From the NCBI GenBank assembly GCA_903915565.1, contig CAIWTG010000161.1:1-22645 (forward strand): a stretch of DNA of 22,645 bases. The letters run 5' to 3'. Shown here piece after piece: positions 7,665 through 14,785 of this stretch. The stretch comes from an uncultured Chloroflexota bacterium. Its GTDB lineage: Bacteria; Chloroflexota; Dehalococcoidia; Dehalococcoidales; RBG-16-60-22. The position numbers and the translations under genes are program-made. Positions within the stretch are counted from its first letter, which is position 1; every line of letters starts with the position of its first letter. The notes under the pieces are model-generated. The model did not search any database and was not told where the DNA came from. It saw only the letters and a program-made list of their open reading frames with translations.

Positions 7665-8924
7665 TTAGCTCTGTGGCCACGGTGCCTTAGGATAGATGAA
7701 CGAGGCGGTGTTATGGCTATCGTTGTCAACGACTTCAAAGATGCCGTTCTGCCACTGGCCAATCTGGCCTACGTAACATGCTTGTGGTAACAAGCCACCA
7801 CCCGTGCCGTTCCCCTGGACAGACCAGTAAAAGTCACCCACTACCGTCTGGAAATGTTCAGTCCTGAAAACTTTCAGGATGGCATCGGTATCAAGGGTTC
7901 CAGCTTTGGTGACTGCCTGTGCAAAGTACTGGTATTCAGCATAGTATACAATGCTGCCCCACCAGTCCATATTGCCCGCGCCGCCAACCAATGGCTCAAT
8001 TTTTTGCGCATAGGCAGCCGCCGCGGGTGAACTCTTCGCGTTCCAGGCGCCTTCGCCGCAAACGCCGTTAAGAGCAGCGCCGAACATCAGGTTAAAGAAC
8101 CCAAAGTTACAGCCGGGGCCGACGATGACGCACTTAGGATTGAAATTGAGCGACATGGCTGTTTGCATGAAAAGGATATTCTGGTTCGGATAAGCGAACA
8201 TGCAGAAGACATCAGGATTCAAGCTCTTAGCTTCGTTGATGATCGGGTCCATATCGGCGATGGTCACCGGAATACTCTTGGCTTCCAATACCTGGATGCC
8301 ACGTAAACCGCATTCACTCTGCATCGTCAGGTTGTATTCAGCGCCATGCAGGTCGTTCATGAAGCAGATATAGACTGTCTTGGCGCCCTTCGCTGCGATA
8401 AGGTCGCAGAACACGGGCAGCTGGAAGTGGTTGGAGTAGTTCAAAACCGAGTAGACATAGGGCATATTAGCCAACAGCGGTTCCATCGTGGTGGCGCCGC
8501 CTTCGCTGCCGAGCATGAGTGTCTTATATTTGTTGGCAATAGGTGCCACAGCGAAAAGCATTGCGGTGCCGGTAGGCCCAAACAGGAAGTTCACTTTATC
8601 CTGGGTGCACAGCTTTTCAATGTTCTTAACAGCGACGGAAGTGTCGGAGGCATCATCGTACTCAATTAGTCTTACCTTGAGTTTCTTGCCGCCAACATCA
8701 ATGCCGCCGGCCGCGTTGACTTCCTCTATCCACATTTTGTAGACGGGCGCCGTGCCGTACGTTTGGAAACCAGCCTGCGGGCCGGTGATATCGCGCGTAG
8801 CACCGATGACGATTTCAGTCGCGGTGGTCCCGGCGGGGCCGCAGCCAGCTACCAGGATTGATGCTAAAACAAGGATTAAACAAAGGGCTAGTGGTACTGT
8901 AAATTTAAGAACCTTTTTTAACAT
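7665..8924 (-). CDS. livK: ABC transporter substrate-binding lipoprotein, LivJ/LivK type
   Basis: This is a 419-aa type I periplasmic-binding protein, the first gene of the liv operon. The N-terminus is a lipoprotein signal: KK, a hydrophobic stretch, and lipobox LVAG-C28, so the mature protein would be anchored to the membrane outer face. The mature domain opens with IVIGATRDITGPQAG, typical of the family, and has the two-lobe length expected. Shine-Dalgarno AAGGAG lies before the ATG. The family binds branched-chain amino acids, but many relatives bind other amino acids, amides or aromatic acids, and the ligand cannot be assigned from sequence alone. A long leader precedes it and a structured RNA follows it. 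Confidence 0.92.
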   Translation of the reverse strand: MLKKVLKFTVPLALCLILVLASILVAGCGPAGTTATEIVIGATRDITGPQAGFQTYGTAPVYKMWIEEVNAAGGIDVGGKKLKVRLIEYDDASDTSVAVKNIEKLCTQDKVNFLFGPTGTAMLFAVAPIANKYKTLMLGSEGGATTMEPLLANMPYVYSVLNYSNHFQLPVFCDLIAAKGAKTVYICFMNDLHGAEYNLTMQSECGLRGIQVLEAKSIPVTIADMDPIINEAKSLNPDVFCMFAYPNQNILFMQTAMSLNFNPKCVIVGPGCNFGFFNLMFGAALNGVCGEGAWNAKSSPAAAAYAQKIEPLVGGAGNMDWWGSIVYYAEYQYFAQAVTKAGTLDTDAILKVFRTEHFQTVVGDFYWSVQGNGTGGGLLPQACYVGQIGQWQNGIFEVVDNDSHNTASFIYPKAPWPQS

Positions 8925-9306
8925 TAGTTGTCTCTCCTTCTATAATATTTGTGTATCCATAAATTTTCTTCTTTTTTCACATATACGCACCTCCCTTTGA
9001 ATCATGTTTTTAATTTTTATACGCAATTTAATTTAGCCTAGCACAACAGCTAATAAAATTCAACATGGAATTCGGTGCTTTTTATCGGAAAAAGTTCAAT
9101 TGTTTCGGCTGTTTTTTTAGTTTGCACCAAAACTAATAAGGTAACGTTATTTTAATGCCTGTAATTCGTCTTTGTCAAATATTTGAACCCTGCGGAAGAC
9201 GTCAATATCTGTGATGTAATTATGGAGGCAGCCTTCAAGGTTATTTGGTTATTGTTTTCGCCCTGCTCGGGGGTGTTCTCTTGGTTATTGGTACTCGCAA
9301 TTGACC
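8925..9306 (-). promoter_or_regulatory. liv operon upstream region: promoter and long leader
   Basis: This 382-base stretch has no convincing gene. On the minus strand the best promoter is TTGACA (9178-9173), an 18-base spacer and TAAAAT (9154-9149), giving a leader of more than 200 bases. The 8-base palindrome TAACGTTA (9142-9149) touches the -10 and could be an operator. Nearer livK are weaker, AT-rich promoter-like sequences. A strong ribosome-site-like GGGAGGTG (8995-8988) is followed five bases later by ATG immediately followed by TGA (8982-8977). Between the tRNA and the promoter there is only a short direct repeat (AATAACCAA twice). No T-box motif is seen. Confidence 0.45.
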
Positions 9307-9391
9307 TGGTGGGGAAGGGGGGACTCGAACCCCCACGCATTGCTGCACTGGATCCTAAGTCCAGCCCGTCTGCCAGTTCCGGCACTCCCCC
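9307..9391 (-). tRNA. tRNA-Leu (anticodon UAG)
   Basis: This is an 85-base class II tRNA. Acceptor GGGGGAG pairs with CTTCCCC, followed by discriminator A and an encoded CCA. The D arm is CCG/CGG. The anticodon stem is CTGGA/TCCAG around loop CTTAGGA, with anticodon TAG. A 13-base long variable arm precedes the T stem, GGGGG-TTCGAGT-CCCCC. All arms pair fully. It reads CUA and, with wobble, other CUN leucine codons. It lies upstream of the liv operon on the same strand. Confidence 0.96.
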
Positions 9392-9459
9392 GCCCCGTAC
9401 TATATCATTTTATACACCCCGCCTCAAGTACATTCATCGCCAGTTATTCCCCTGCCTCA

Positions 9460-9488
9460 TTGACAAATTCCCACATGATTGTTATTAT
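9460..9488 (+). promoter_or_regulatory. Consensus-like promoter P1 of the PadR locus
   Basis: TTGACA at 9460-9465, a 17-base spacer and TATTAT at 9483-9488 make a near-perfect sigma70 promoter. Transcription would begin near 9495. Downstream lies the box TGTCTATGTATTAA (9497-9510), which recurs with 12 of 14 matches after the second promoter at 9763. A perfect inverted repeat overlaps the -10. This is a natural place for repression by the PadR protein encoded downstream. Confidence 0.75.
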
Positions 9489-9525
9489 ACCTAGAGTGTC
9501 TATGTATTAAGTCTCGCTAGGTATA
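9486..9525. repeat. Inverted repeat overlapping promoter P1, putative operator
   Basis: TATACCTAG (9486-9494) and CTAGGTATA (9517-9525) form a perfect 9-base inverted repeat around a 22-base centre that holds the predicted start of transcription. The left arm begins inside the -10 element. As DNA it could bind a dimeric regulator; as RNA only the right arm would be wholly transcribed, so an operator is more likely than a hairpin. Binding by PadR is inference. Confidence 0.55.
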
Positions 9526-9530
9526 TCCTG

Positions 9531-9747
9531 CCGGGGCAGCCGGAATACCTGCAAAATAAAAAAATCAGGAGGTCAACCAATGAAATTACTTAGTCTCGCA
9601 ATTTGTTCCCTCGGTGTCTGGGTACTGCTTGGCGCTTTCATCAGTTCTTCATGGGTCAGCATCGTTTTTGGCGCCATCACCGCCGTACTGGCTTTAGTCG
9701 CTGTTACTCGCGTTAAATAAATCATTTTTCAATATTGGCTGCCCCGG
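9531..9747 (+). repeat. 11-base inverted repeat flanking the small membrane gene
   Basis: CCGGGGCAGCC at 9531-9541 lies in the 5' leader, and its exact reverse complement GGCTGCCCCGG lies at 9737-9747, after the stop codon. G-U pairs can add one base pair outside and two inside. The arms enclose the whole 46-aa gene and its ribosome site. The downstream arm also sits in the loop of a second repeat, TAAATAAAT (9714-9722) / ATTTATTTA (9750-9758), so two alternative folds compete. Confidence 0.5.
9580..9720 (+). CDS. Small two-span membrane protein, 46 aa
   Basis: A 46-aa reading frame with an excellent ribosome site (AGGAGGT, eight bases before the ATG) sits directly behind the strong promoter P1. 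The peptide starts MKLLSLAICSLGVWVLLGAF and continues through SSSWVSIVFGAITAVLALVAV to a basic end (TRVK). That predicts two short hydrophobic segments, about residues 3-22 and 26-42, joined by a turn. The spaced tryptophans and the FGAITAVLAL segment faintly recall one unit of SPW-repeat membrane proteins, but this is not firm. It is too short for most gene callers. Its position between two PadR-locus promoters suggests it is co-regulated with padR and the membrane protein downstream. Function unknown. Confidence 0.7.
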   Translation: MKLLSLAICSLGVWVLLGAFISSSWVSIVFGAITAVLALVAVTRVK

Positions 9748-9762
9748 TTATTTATTTACCCC

Positions 9763-9791
9763 TTGAAAATCTGGCTCCTGTCTGATACTAT
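9763..9791 (+). promoter_or_regulatory. Promoter P2 upstream of padR
   Basis: TTGAAA at 9763-9768, a 17-base spacer and TACTAT at 9786-9791. Just downstream is GACAT-ACATAGG-ATGTC (9792-9808), an ACAT/ATGT dyad of the kind PadR proteins bind. It overlaps the box TGTCTAAGTAGTAA (9805-9818) shared with P1. This suggests that padR represses its own promoter. Confidence 0.65.
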
Positions 9792-9838
9792 GACATACAT
9801 AGGATGTCTAAGTAGTAACGTTGATTGAGGTGATGTAT

Positions 9839-10180
9839 ATGGAACCGAAGCGCGATTTATTTAAAGGTAGTTCCAACTCCCTGTTGCTTTGCCTGCTGGA
9901 AGGTCAGTCCATGTACGGCTACCAGATTGTTAAAGAGTTGGAGTTGAGGAGCCAGGGTTATTTTAAGTTTAAAGAGGGTACGCTTTATCCCGCCCTCCAC
10001 CGCCTGGAAAAAATCGGACTCATCGCCGGCAAATGGGAAATGCTCCCCAACGGACGCCAGCGACGTTACTATCAAATCACCGCCAAAGGTCAAACCAAAC
10101 TGGCCGAAGAAAGAACCCGCTGGCTAGACTTCTTTACGGCAGTTAAACTTATCCTCCAACCCGAAGCTAAAGGAATATAA
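9839..10180 (+). CDS. PadR-family transcriptional regulator
   Basis: This 113-aa winged-helix protein has the full PadR signature: LLLCLLEGQSMYGYQIVKEL, then KFKEGTLYPALHRLEKIGLI (recognition region) and GRQRRYYQITAKGQTKL (wing). A short C-terminal helix for dimerisation follows. ATG 9839 was chosen because GAGGTGAT ends four bases before it, an eight-base match to the 16S tail; earlier in-frame TTG 9821 and ATG 9833 lack this. PadR proteins repress genes for stress response, efflux or envelope functions. This one lies 11 bases before a HAAS-type membrane protein, a frequent pairing, and downstream of two promoters sharing a box. Self-control is inferred. Confidence 0.92.
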   Translation: MEPKRDLFKGSSNSLLLCLLEGQSMYGYQIVKELELRSQGYFKFKEGTLYPALHRLEKIGLIAGKWEMLPNGRQRRYYQITAKGQTKLAEERTRWLDFFTAVKLILQPEAKGI

Positions 10181-10191
10181 GGGTCACGGCA

Positions 10192-11097
10192 ATGACGCTC
10201 GATTTAAATAATTATTTAAAGAGTATCAAGTCCGACGCCCGGCTCGACCTATCCGATGAAACCATCATCATGACCGAGCTAGAGGCGCACATCGAGGACA
10301 AGGTTAAAGAACTCACCGATGCCGGGTTGCCCCAGACCGAGGCTATCAAGGAATGCCTCAACCAGATGGGCAACGTCAAATCCATCGCCCGGCAGATTTA
10401 TGAAGCTTATAGTCAGGGCAGCTGGAAACACGTTTTATTAGCCTCCCTGCCCCATTTCCTTTTCGGACTGCTTTTTGTGCTCGACTGGTGGCACCACCCC
10501 GCTTGGCTGTCGGTATTGGTTATCGCCGTCCTCGCCACGACGTTATACGGCTGGTCACACGGTAAACCATTCTGGATTTTCCCCTGGATGAGCTACACTT
10601 TAGTGCCGGTCTGCATCGGTGGAGTGATATTGCTTTACCTTCCCCCCGGCTGGTCGTTCCTGGCCGTGCTGGTCTATATTCCACTGGCGCTTTGGTGGTT
10701 CTTCCGGGTTATTGTTACTACGATAAAAAGGGACTGGCTTTTCAGTTCGCTGATGCTGTTGCCCATGCCGATAGTCATCGGCTGGTATCTGGCGGTTTCT
10801 CCTTCGGGTGGATTTTCCGAAGATACGCTGAAGCAGCTTTATCAGTTTTCACCCTGGATTGGGTTAAGCTTTATGGGCTTGGCGGCGACTATTGCCGTTT
10901 TCATCCGCGTGCGCCAGCGCTGGCTGAGGATTGCCCTGCTGGCAGCTTCCGGCTTGGTGACGTTATGCTTGATTGCCTATCATTCCACCGGCAACATCAA
11001 TAATCTTGCCTTCCTCGGGCTTTTATTGGGGTTATGGGGAGGACTGTTGGTTCCGCCCTTGCTGGAGAGGCGATTAAAAAACTCCCGGGTGAAATAG
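10192..11097 (+). CDS. HAAS-domain multi-span membrane protein, PadR partner
   Basis: This 301-aa protein opens with a cytoplasmic helical domain of about 75 residues (LEAHIEDKVKELTDAG, then KECLNQMGNVKSIARQIYEAY). This is the HAAS/DUF1700-like or permease-prefix module usually encoded next to PadR regulators. About eight membrane helices follow, rich in Trp and Pro. It is likely the sensor or effector controlled by the preceding PadR, in the inner membrane; the signal is unknown. It starts 11 bases after padR, and its stop codon abuts the start of the DegV gene. No catalytic motif is seen. Confidence 0.75.
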   Translation: MTLDLNNYLKSIKSDARLDLSDETIIMTELEAHIEDKVKELTDAGLPQTEAIKECLNQMGNVKSIARQIYEAYSQGSWKHVLLASLPHFLFGLLFVLDWWHHPAWLSVLVIAVLATTLYGWSHGKPFWIFPWMSYTLVPVCIGGVILLYLPPGWSFLAVLVYIPLALWWFFRVIVTTIKRDWLFSSLMLLPMPIVIGWYLAVSPSGGFSEDTLKQLYQFSPWIGLSFMGLAATIAVFIRVRQRWLRIALLAASGLVTLCLIAYHSTGNINNLAFLGLLLGLWGGLLVPPLLERRLKNSRVK

Positions 11098-11958
11098 ATG
11101 AGGCAGGTAGCCATTGTTACGGATACCACGGCTTGCATCCCGCCGGAACAGGTAAGCCGGTACGATATTGAAGTGGTACCGGTTCCCCTCATCATCAACG
11201 ACAAGACCTATCGCGATGGAATAGACATCACCCCAACCCAATTTTACGAGATGCTCCGTGAGGCAAAACGCCTGCCGACGACCTCTGCCTCTTCCCCCAC
11301 CCCCTATTTCGAAGCCTTCCGCAATGCCAGCCGCAAAGCGCCCCATGTCCTTTGCTTAACCGAGCCCTCCAGGTTCAGCGCGATGTATAACTCCGCCCGC
11401 ACCGCCATGGAAACGGCCAAAAACAAATTGGATGATGTTGTTGTAGATGTCATGGACTGCACTACCGCCGCCGCCGCCGGGCAGGGCCTCATTGCTTTAG
11501 CCGCCGCGCGTGCCGCCGCCTCCGGGAGTTCATTGAAAGAAGTGAAGCAAATAGTGCAGAACATCATGTCCCGCGTCAACCTCTTCGCCACGCTGGATAC
11601 TCTGCATTACCTCGCGCGGAGTGGCCGTGTGCCGCAGGCCGCCGCCATCGTCGATTCTGTCCTTAGCATTAAACCGGTTTTTACTTTAGACCACGCTAAT
11701 CCCCATCTGGTTGGTCTACCGCAGTCAATCAAGGGCGCCATCGACCGCATTACGTCGTTAATCAAAAAGACTACCCATCAGGGCAACAAGCTGCATATCG
11801 CCGTCATGCACGCTGACGCTCTTAAAGAAGCAACGAATCTAAAAGATAAAATTGCCTCGCGCTTTGACTGCCCGGAAATCTACGTCACCGAGTTCACGCC
11901 GGTTATGGGCGTGCATACCGGGCCGGGCTTGGTCGGCGTCGCTTTTTACAAGGAATAA
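11098..11958 (+). CDS. DegV family protein (fatty-acid-binding, FakB-like)
   Basis: This 286-aa protein has the full DegV layout. The N-terminal part opens IVTDTTACIPPE, and the first domain carries TSASSPTPYFEAF, the Thr-Ser region that holds a fatty-acid carboxylate in this family. The second half includes TLHYLARSGRVPQAAAIV, FTLDHANPHLVG and the C-terminal TPVMGVHTGPGLVGVAF. DegV/FakB proteins present fatty acids to the kinase FakA for entry into phospholipid synthesis; no FakA gene is in the window. The ATG directly follows the TAG of the membrane gene, with no spacing, so it is coupled to the PadR operon. A membrane-lipid link for the locus is inference. Confidence 0.92.
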   Translation: MRQVAIVTDTTACIPPEQVSRYDIEVVPVPLIINDKTYRDGIDITPTQFYEMLREAKRLPTTSASSPTPYFEAFRNASRKAPHVLCLTEPSRFSAMYNSARTAMETAKNKLDDVVVDVMDCTTAAAAGQGLIALAAARAAASGSSLKEVKQIVQNIMSRVNLFATLDTLHYLARSGRVPQAAAIVDSVLSIKPVFTLDHANPHLVGLPQSIKGAIDRITSLIKKTTHQGNKLHIAVMHADALKEATNLKDKIASRFDCPEIYVTEFTPVMGVHTGPGLVGVAFYKE

Positions 11959-12004
11959 AACCCCACGCCTTTCCCCCCACCTAGCCAAACCGCCCAAAAC
12001 AAAC

Positions 12005-12010
12005 TATAAT
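12005..12010 (+). promoter_or_regulatory. Perfect -10 box just before the P-loop kinase gene
   Basis: TATAAT at 12005-12010 lies in the 60-base gap after the DegV gene, eight bases before GTG 12019. No convincing -35 is present 17 bases upstream. If active, transcription would begin at about 12017-12019, making a leaderless message. Confidence 0.4.
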
Positions 12011-12018
12011 TATTGTTT

Positions 12019-12606
12019 GTGGAAACTCTTCAGGTAATCGCCGACACCCATCGGCTGGCCGATATGTTTGAAAACCTCCCCGATGCCGAAGCCCAGCCCA
12101 CTGCTATTATCGTTAGCGGGCTTCCCGGCACCGGCAAATTCTTTTTCTGTCGCCGGCTGGCGGAACGCCTACCTTTTGTTATTTTAGAAAGCGACGTCAT
12201 CCGCAAAAAGCTTTTTGACGACCCCACTCACTCCGGCGCAGAAAGCGCCCATCTTTTCCGCACCATCCACTGCCTGATGGATAACTTCCTGCAAAAAGGC
12301 ATCCCCATCATTCTCGATGCCACCAACCTGGCTCGCAAACACCGCGAACGGCTTTATCGTATCGCCGAACGCCTCCACGCCCGACTCATCATTGTCCAGA
12401 TGAAAGCCCCGCTGGAAGTTGTCCAAAAACGGCTTAACCGGAGGGCTAATGGTAATGGCGACAGCGATAATTCCACCGCCGATTGGTCGGTCTATAAAAA
12501 AATGAGACCCTCATTGGAGGAAATTGACCGCCGACACTTTACCGTGGATACTTCCAAAGATATTGCCCCGGCGATTGATAAAATTGTTAAAGAAGCCAAC
12601 CGCTGA
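12019..12606 (+). CDS. P-loop kinase of the zeta-toxin/AAA_33 type
   Basis: This is a cytoplasmic ATP-binding protein of about 195 aa. The P-loop is G34-L-P-G-T-G-K40, followed by F41 where Ser or Thr normally holds magnesium. The rest fits small-molecule or RNA-end kinases: ILESDVIRKKLF, LDATNLARKHRERLYRIAERL and APLEVVQKRLNRR, a lid-like arginine helix. The start is uncertain. GTG 12019 is preferred because a TATAAT ends eight bases upstream and there is no Shine-Dalgarno site; TTG 12013 is also possible. It is followed 13 bases later by pepA. No antitoxin-like partner is present, so a housekeeping kinase is more likely than a toxin. The substrate is unknown. Confidence 0.75.
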   Translation: METLQVIADTHRLADMFENLPDAEAQPTAIIVSGLPGTGKFFFCRRLAERLPFVILESDVIRKKLFDDPTHSGAESAHLFRTIHCLMDNFLQKGIPIILDATNLARKHRERLYRIAERLHARLIIVQMKAPLEVVQKRLNRRANGNGDSDNSTADWSVYKKMRPSLEEIDRRHFTVDTSKDIAPAIDKIVKEANR

Positions 12607-12619
12607 AAGGAGATTTTTC

Positions 12620-14113
12620 ATGGAAATTAAAACAGTTGTTGGAGATATCACCGGCATTAAGTCCGGAGCCATTCTGGTCACGCATTTTGAAGCAACTAAA
12701 ACCCCCGAAGGCGCCGCTGCCGCCATTGATAAAAAGCTCGATGGCGCTATCGCGAACCTCATTAAACAGGGGGACATTAAAGGCAAACTCAACGAACTTA
12801 CTCTTTTGCTTGGCCCCTCCAAACTCCCCGCCAGCCGCGTCGCTGTGGTGGGACTCGGCAAAAAGGCCGATTTGACGTTAACCAAAGTCCGCGGCGCGAT
12901 TGCCGAAGCCTGCCGCGCCCTGCGCGGTAAAGGTGTTGCCGATATCGCCAGTGCCGTCATCGGCGATGGCGTTAACGGCATTAAAACCGACATCGCCGTC
13001 CAGGCTATGGCCGAGGGCGCTGTGCTCGGACTCTATACCTTCAAGCGTTATCAAACCAAACCGGAAAACGGCAATGGTGAGGTTAAGTCACTCACCATCG
13101 TCGGTAAAGAAAAAGCCGCGTTAGGAAAAGCCGCCGCCCGCGGCAAAATCATCGCCGAAGCTGTTAATTACGCCCGTGACATGGAGAACGAGCCGGGCAA
13201 CTTTATGACCCCCACACGTATGGCCGAAGCCGCCCGCCAGATTGCTAAAAAGTACACCCTCAAGGTTGAGGTATTTGATAAAGAAAAAATGAAAGAGCTG
13301 GGCATGGGTGGACTCCTTGGTGTGGCGCAGGGCAGCCAGCAGCCGCCTAAATTTATTATCTTAACCTACCAGGGACGCCAGTCTAAAGACATTGACATCG
13401 CTCTGGTGGGCAAGGGCATTACCTTTGATTCCGGCGGCATATCCATCAAGCCCTCGGAAAATATGGCGGACATGAAGGACGATATGTCGGGCGGCGCTTC
13501 TGTATTATCAGCCGTCATGGCTGTCGCCCAGCTAAAGCCCGCCATCAACGTTACTGCTTTCGTCCCCGCCACCGAAAATCTCCCCAGCGGGACGGCCCTA
13601 AAGCCAGCGGACATTATCAAGGCGATGAACGGTAAAACCATGGAAATTCTTAACACCGACGCCGAGGGACGCCTCATCCTCGCCGACGCTTTATGCTACG
13701 CCGTTAAAAGCGGCGCCAAAGAAATAATTGACGTCGCCACCCTGACCGGCGCCTGCCAGATTGCTCTGGGTACGATTACCACCGGCGCTTTCACCAACAA
13801 CCAGGCGCTTATAGATAAAGTTCTCGCTGCCGGTAAACAAGCCGGCGAAAACGCCTGGCAAATGCCCATGTTTGACGACTACAAGGAAATGATTAAGAGC
13901 GACATCGCCGATATCAAGAATACCGGCGGCCGCTACGCCGGCGCTATCACCGCCGCCAAGTTCCTTGAAGAGTTCGTAGGTAAAACCCCCTGGGTTCACC
14001 TCGACCTTACCGGTCCCATTAGCGATAAGGAAAAAGGCTGCCTCGTTAAGGGCGCCAGTGGCGTTCCGGTGAGAACTCTGATAAATTTTGTTTTATCAGA
14101 GGCCAAAAAATAA
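12620..14113 (+). CDS. pepA: Leucyl aminopeptidase (M17, PepA-type)
   Basis: This is a 497-aa M17 aminopeptidase, full length for the family. It has an N-terminal macro-like domain to about residue 165, then the catalytic domain. The two-metal site is complete: K265 and D270 in GKGITFDSGG, D288 in KDDMSGGA, and D347, E349 and R351 in NTDAEGRL. It would remove N-terminal residues, notably leucine, from peptides in the cytoplasm as a hexamer. ATG 12620 is chosen over an in-frame start at 12524 because AAAGGAG precedes it and the upstream codons overlap the kinase gene. It follows the P-loop kinase by 13 bases and precedes an MBL hydrolase by 15. Confidence 0.95.
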   Translation: MEIKTVVGDITGIKSGAILVTHFEATKTPEGAAAAIDKKLDGAIANLIKQGDIKGKLNELTLLLGPSKLPASRVAVVGLGKKADLTLTKVRGAIAEACRALRGKGVADIASAVIGDGVNGIKTDIAVQAMAEGAVLGLYTFKRYQTKPENGNGEVKSLTIVGKEKAALGKAAARGKIIAEAVNYARDMENEPGNFMTPTRMAEAARQIAKKYTLKVEVFDKEKMKELGMGGLLGVAQGSQQPPKFIILTYQGRQSKDIDIALVGKGITFDSGGISIKPSENMADMKDDMSGGASVLSAVMAVAQLKPAINVTAFVPATENLPSGTALKPADIIKAMNGKTMEILNTDAEGRLILADALCYAVKSGAKEIIDVATLTGACQIALGTITTGAFTNNQALIDKVLAAGKQAGENAWQMPMFDDYKEMIKSDIADIKNTGGRYAGAITAAKFLEEFVGKTPWVHLDLTGPISDKEKGCLVKGASGVPVRTLINFVLSEAKK

Positions 14114-14128
14114 TCTGGAGGTCCTGAT

Positions 14129-14770
14129 ATGAAGATAAAATATTTAGCCCATGCTGCTTTCTTAATCACGTCCGATAACGGCACAAAAATCGTTACCGAC
14201 CCCTATACCTATGCGCCGGGGATGGGATGTAGCGCGATTGACGAAACTGCTGATGTCGTCACCGTCAGCCACGAGCACGGCGACCACAATAACTCTGCTG
14301 CGGTTAAGGGCAGCCCCAAAGTCATTAGAGACAGCGCCGAGGTCAAGGGCATTACCTTTAAAGCCGTTGTTACCAGTCATGATAACCTAGGTGGCAGTCA
14401 ACGGGGTAAAAATACTATCTTTTGTTTCGCCGTGGATGGTGTTAACCTCTGTCACTGCGGCGACCTCGGCCATGAGCTTAATGCCGAACAGGTTCAGGCT
14501 ATTGGCAAGGTGGACGTTTTAATGATTCCGGTGGGTGGTTTTTTCACCATCGATGCCGTTACTGCCGCGCAGGTTTGTAATGAACTTAAACCAAAAGTAA
14601 TTCTCCCTATGCACTATAAAACCGGAAAAAGCCAGATGCCCATCAACCCCGTTGACGACTTTCTTAAAGGCAAGAATAATGTGACCCGCTCCGTCGACAG
14701 TGAGATAGAGTTCAAGGCCGGCAAATTACCGGCTGCAGCCCAAATCATCGTGTTAAAACCGTCTTTTTAG
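14129..14770 (+). CDS. Metallo-beta-lactamase-fold hydrolase (UPF0173/UlaG-like)
   Basis: This 213-aa protein has the MBL metal motif H48-E-H50-G-D52-H53 in VSHEHGDHN. An N-terminal LAHAAFLI strand with H8 precedes it. Later metal or active-site segments are LCHCGDLGHEL and VILPMHYKT, as in the UPF0173/lactonase-like group. These enzymes hydrolyse lactones, phosphodiesters or similar bonds; the substrate is not readable. The ribosome site CTGGAGG is strong. It sits 15 bases after pepA and is followed 15 bases later by a methyltransferase, in one operon. Confidence 0.87.
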   Translation: MKIKYLAHAAFLITSDNGTKIVTDPYTYAPGMGCSAIDETADVVTVSHEHGDHNNSAAVKGSPKVIRDSAEVKGITFKAVVTSHDNLGGSQRGKNTIFCFAVDGVNLCHCGDLGHELNAEQVQAIGKVDVLMIPVGGFFTIDAVTAAQVCNELKPKVILPMHYKTGKSQMPINPVDDFLKGKNNVTRSVDSEIEFKAGKLPAAAQIIVLKPSF

Positions 14771-14785
14771 ACTTAAACATACTTG

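Noticed and set aside
8925..9178. T-box or amino-acid riboswitch in the liv leader
   Set aside because: No AGGGUGGNACCGCG-type T-box sequence or recognisable specifier stem; only scattered short repeats.
9152..9510. Reading frames on both strands across the tRNA-Leu (77, 103 and 69 codons)
   Set aside because: They are translations of the tRNA and its flanks; the GxGGLEPP/DSNPH-like strings are a known artefact of tRNA genes. No ribosome sites.
12019..12606. Zeta-toxin of a toxin-antitoxin pair
   Set aside because: No short antitoxin gene adjoins it, and the neighbours are housekeeping enzymes in one operon.
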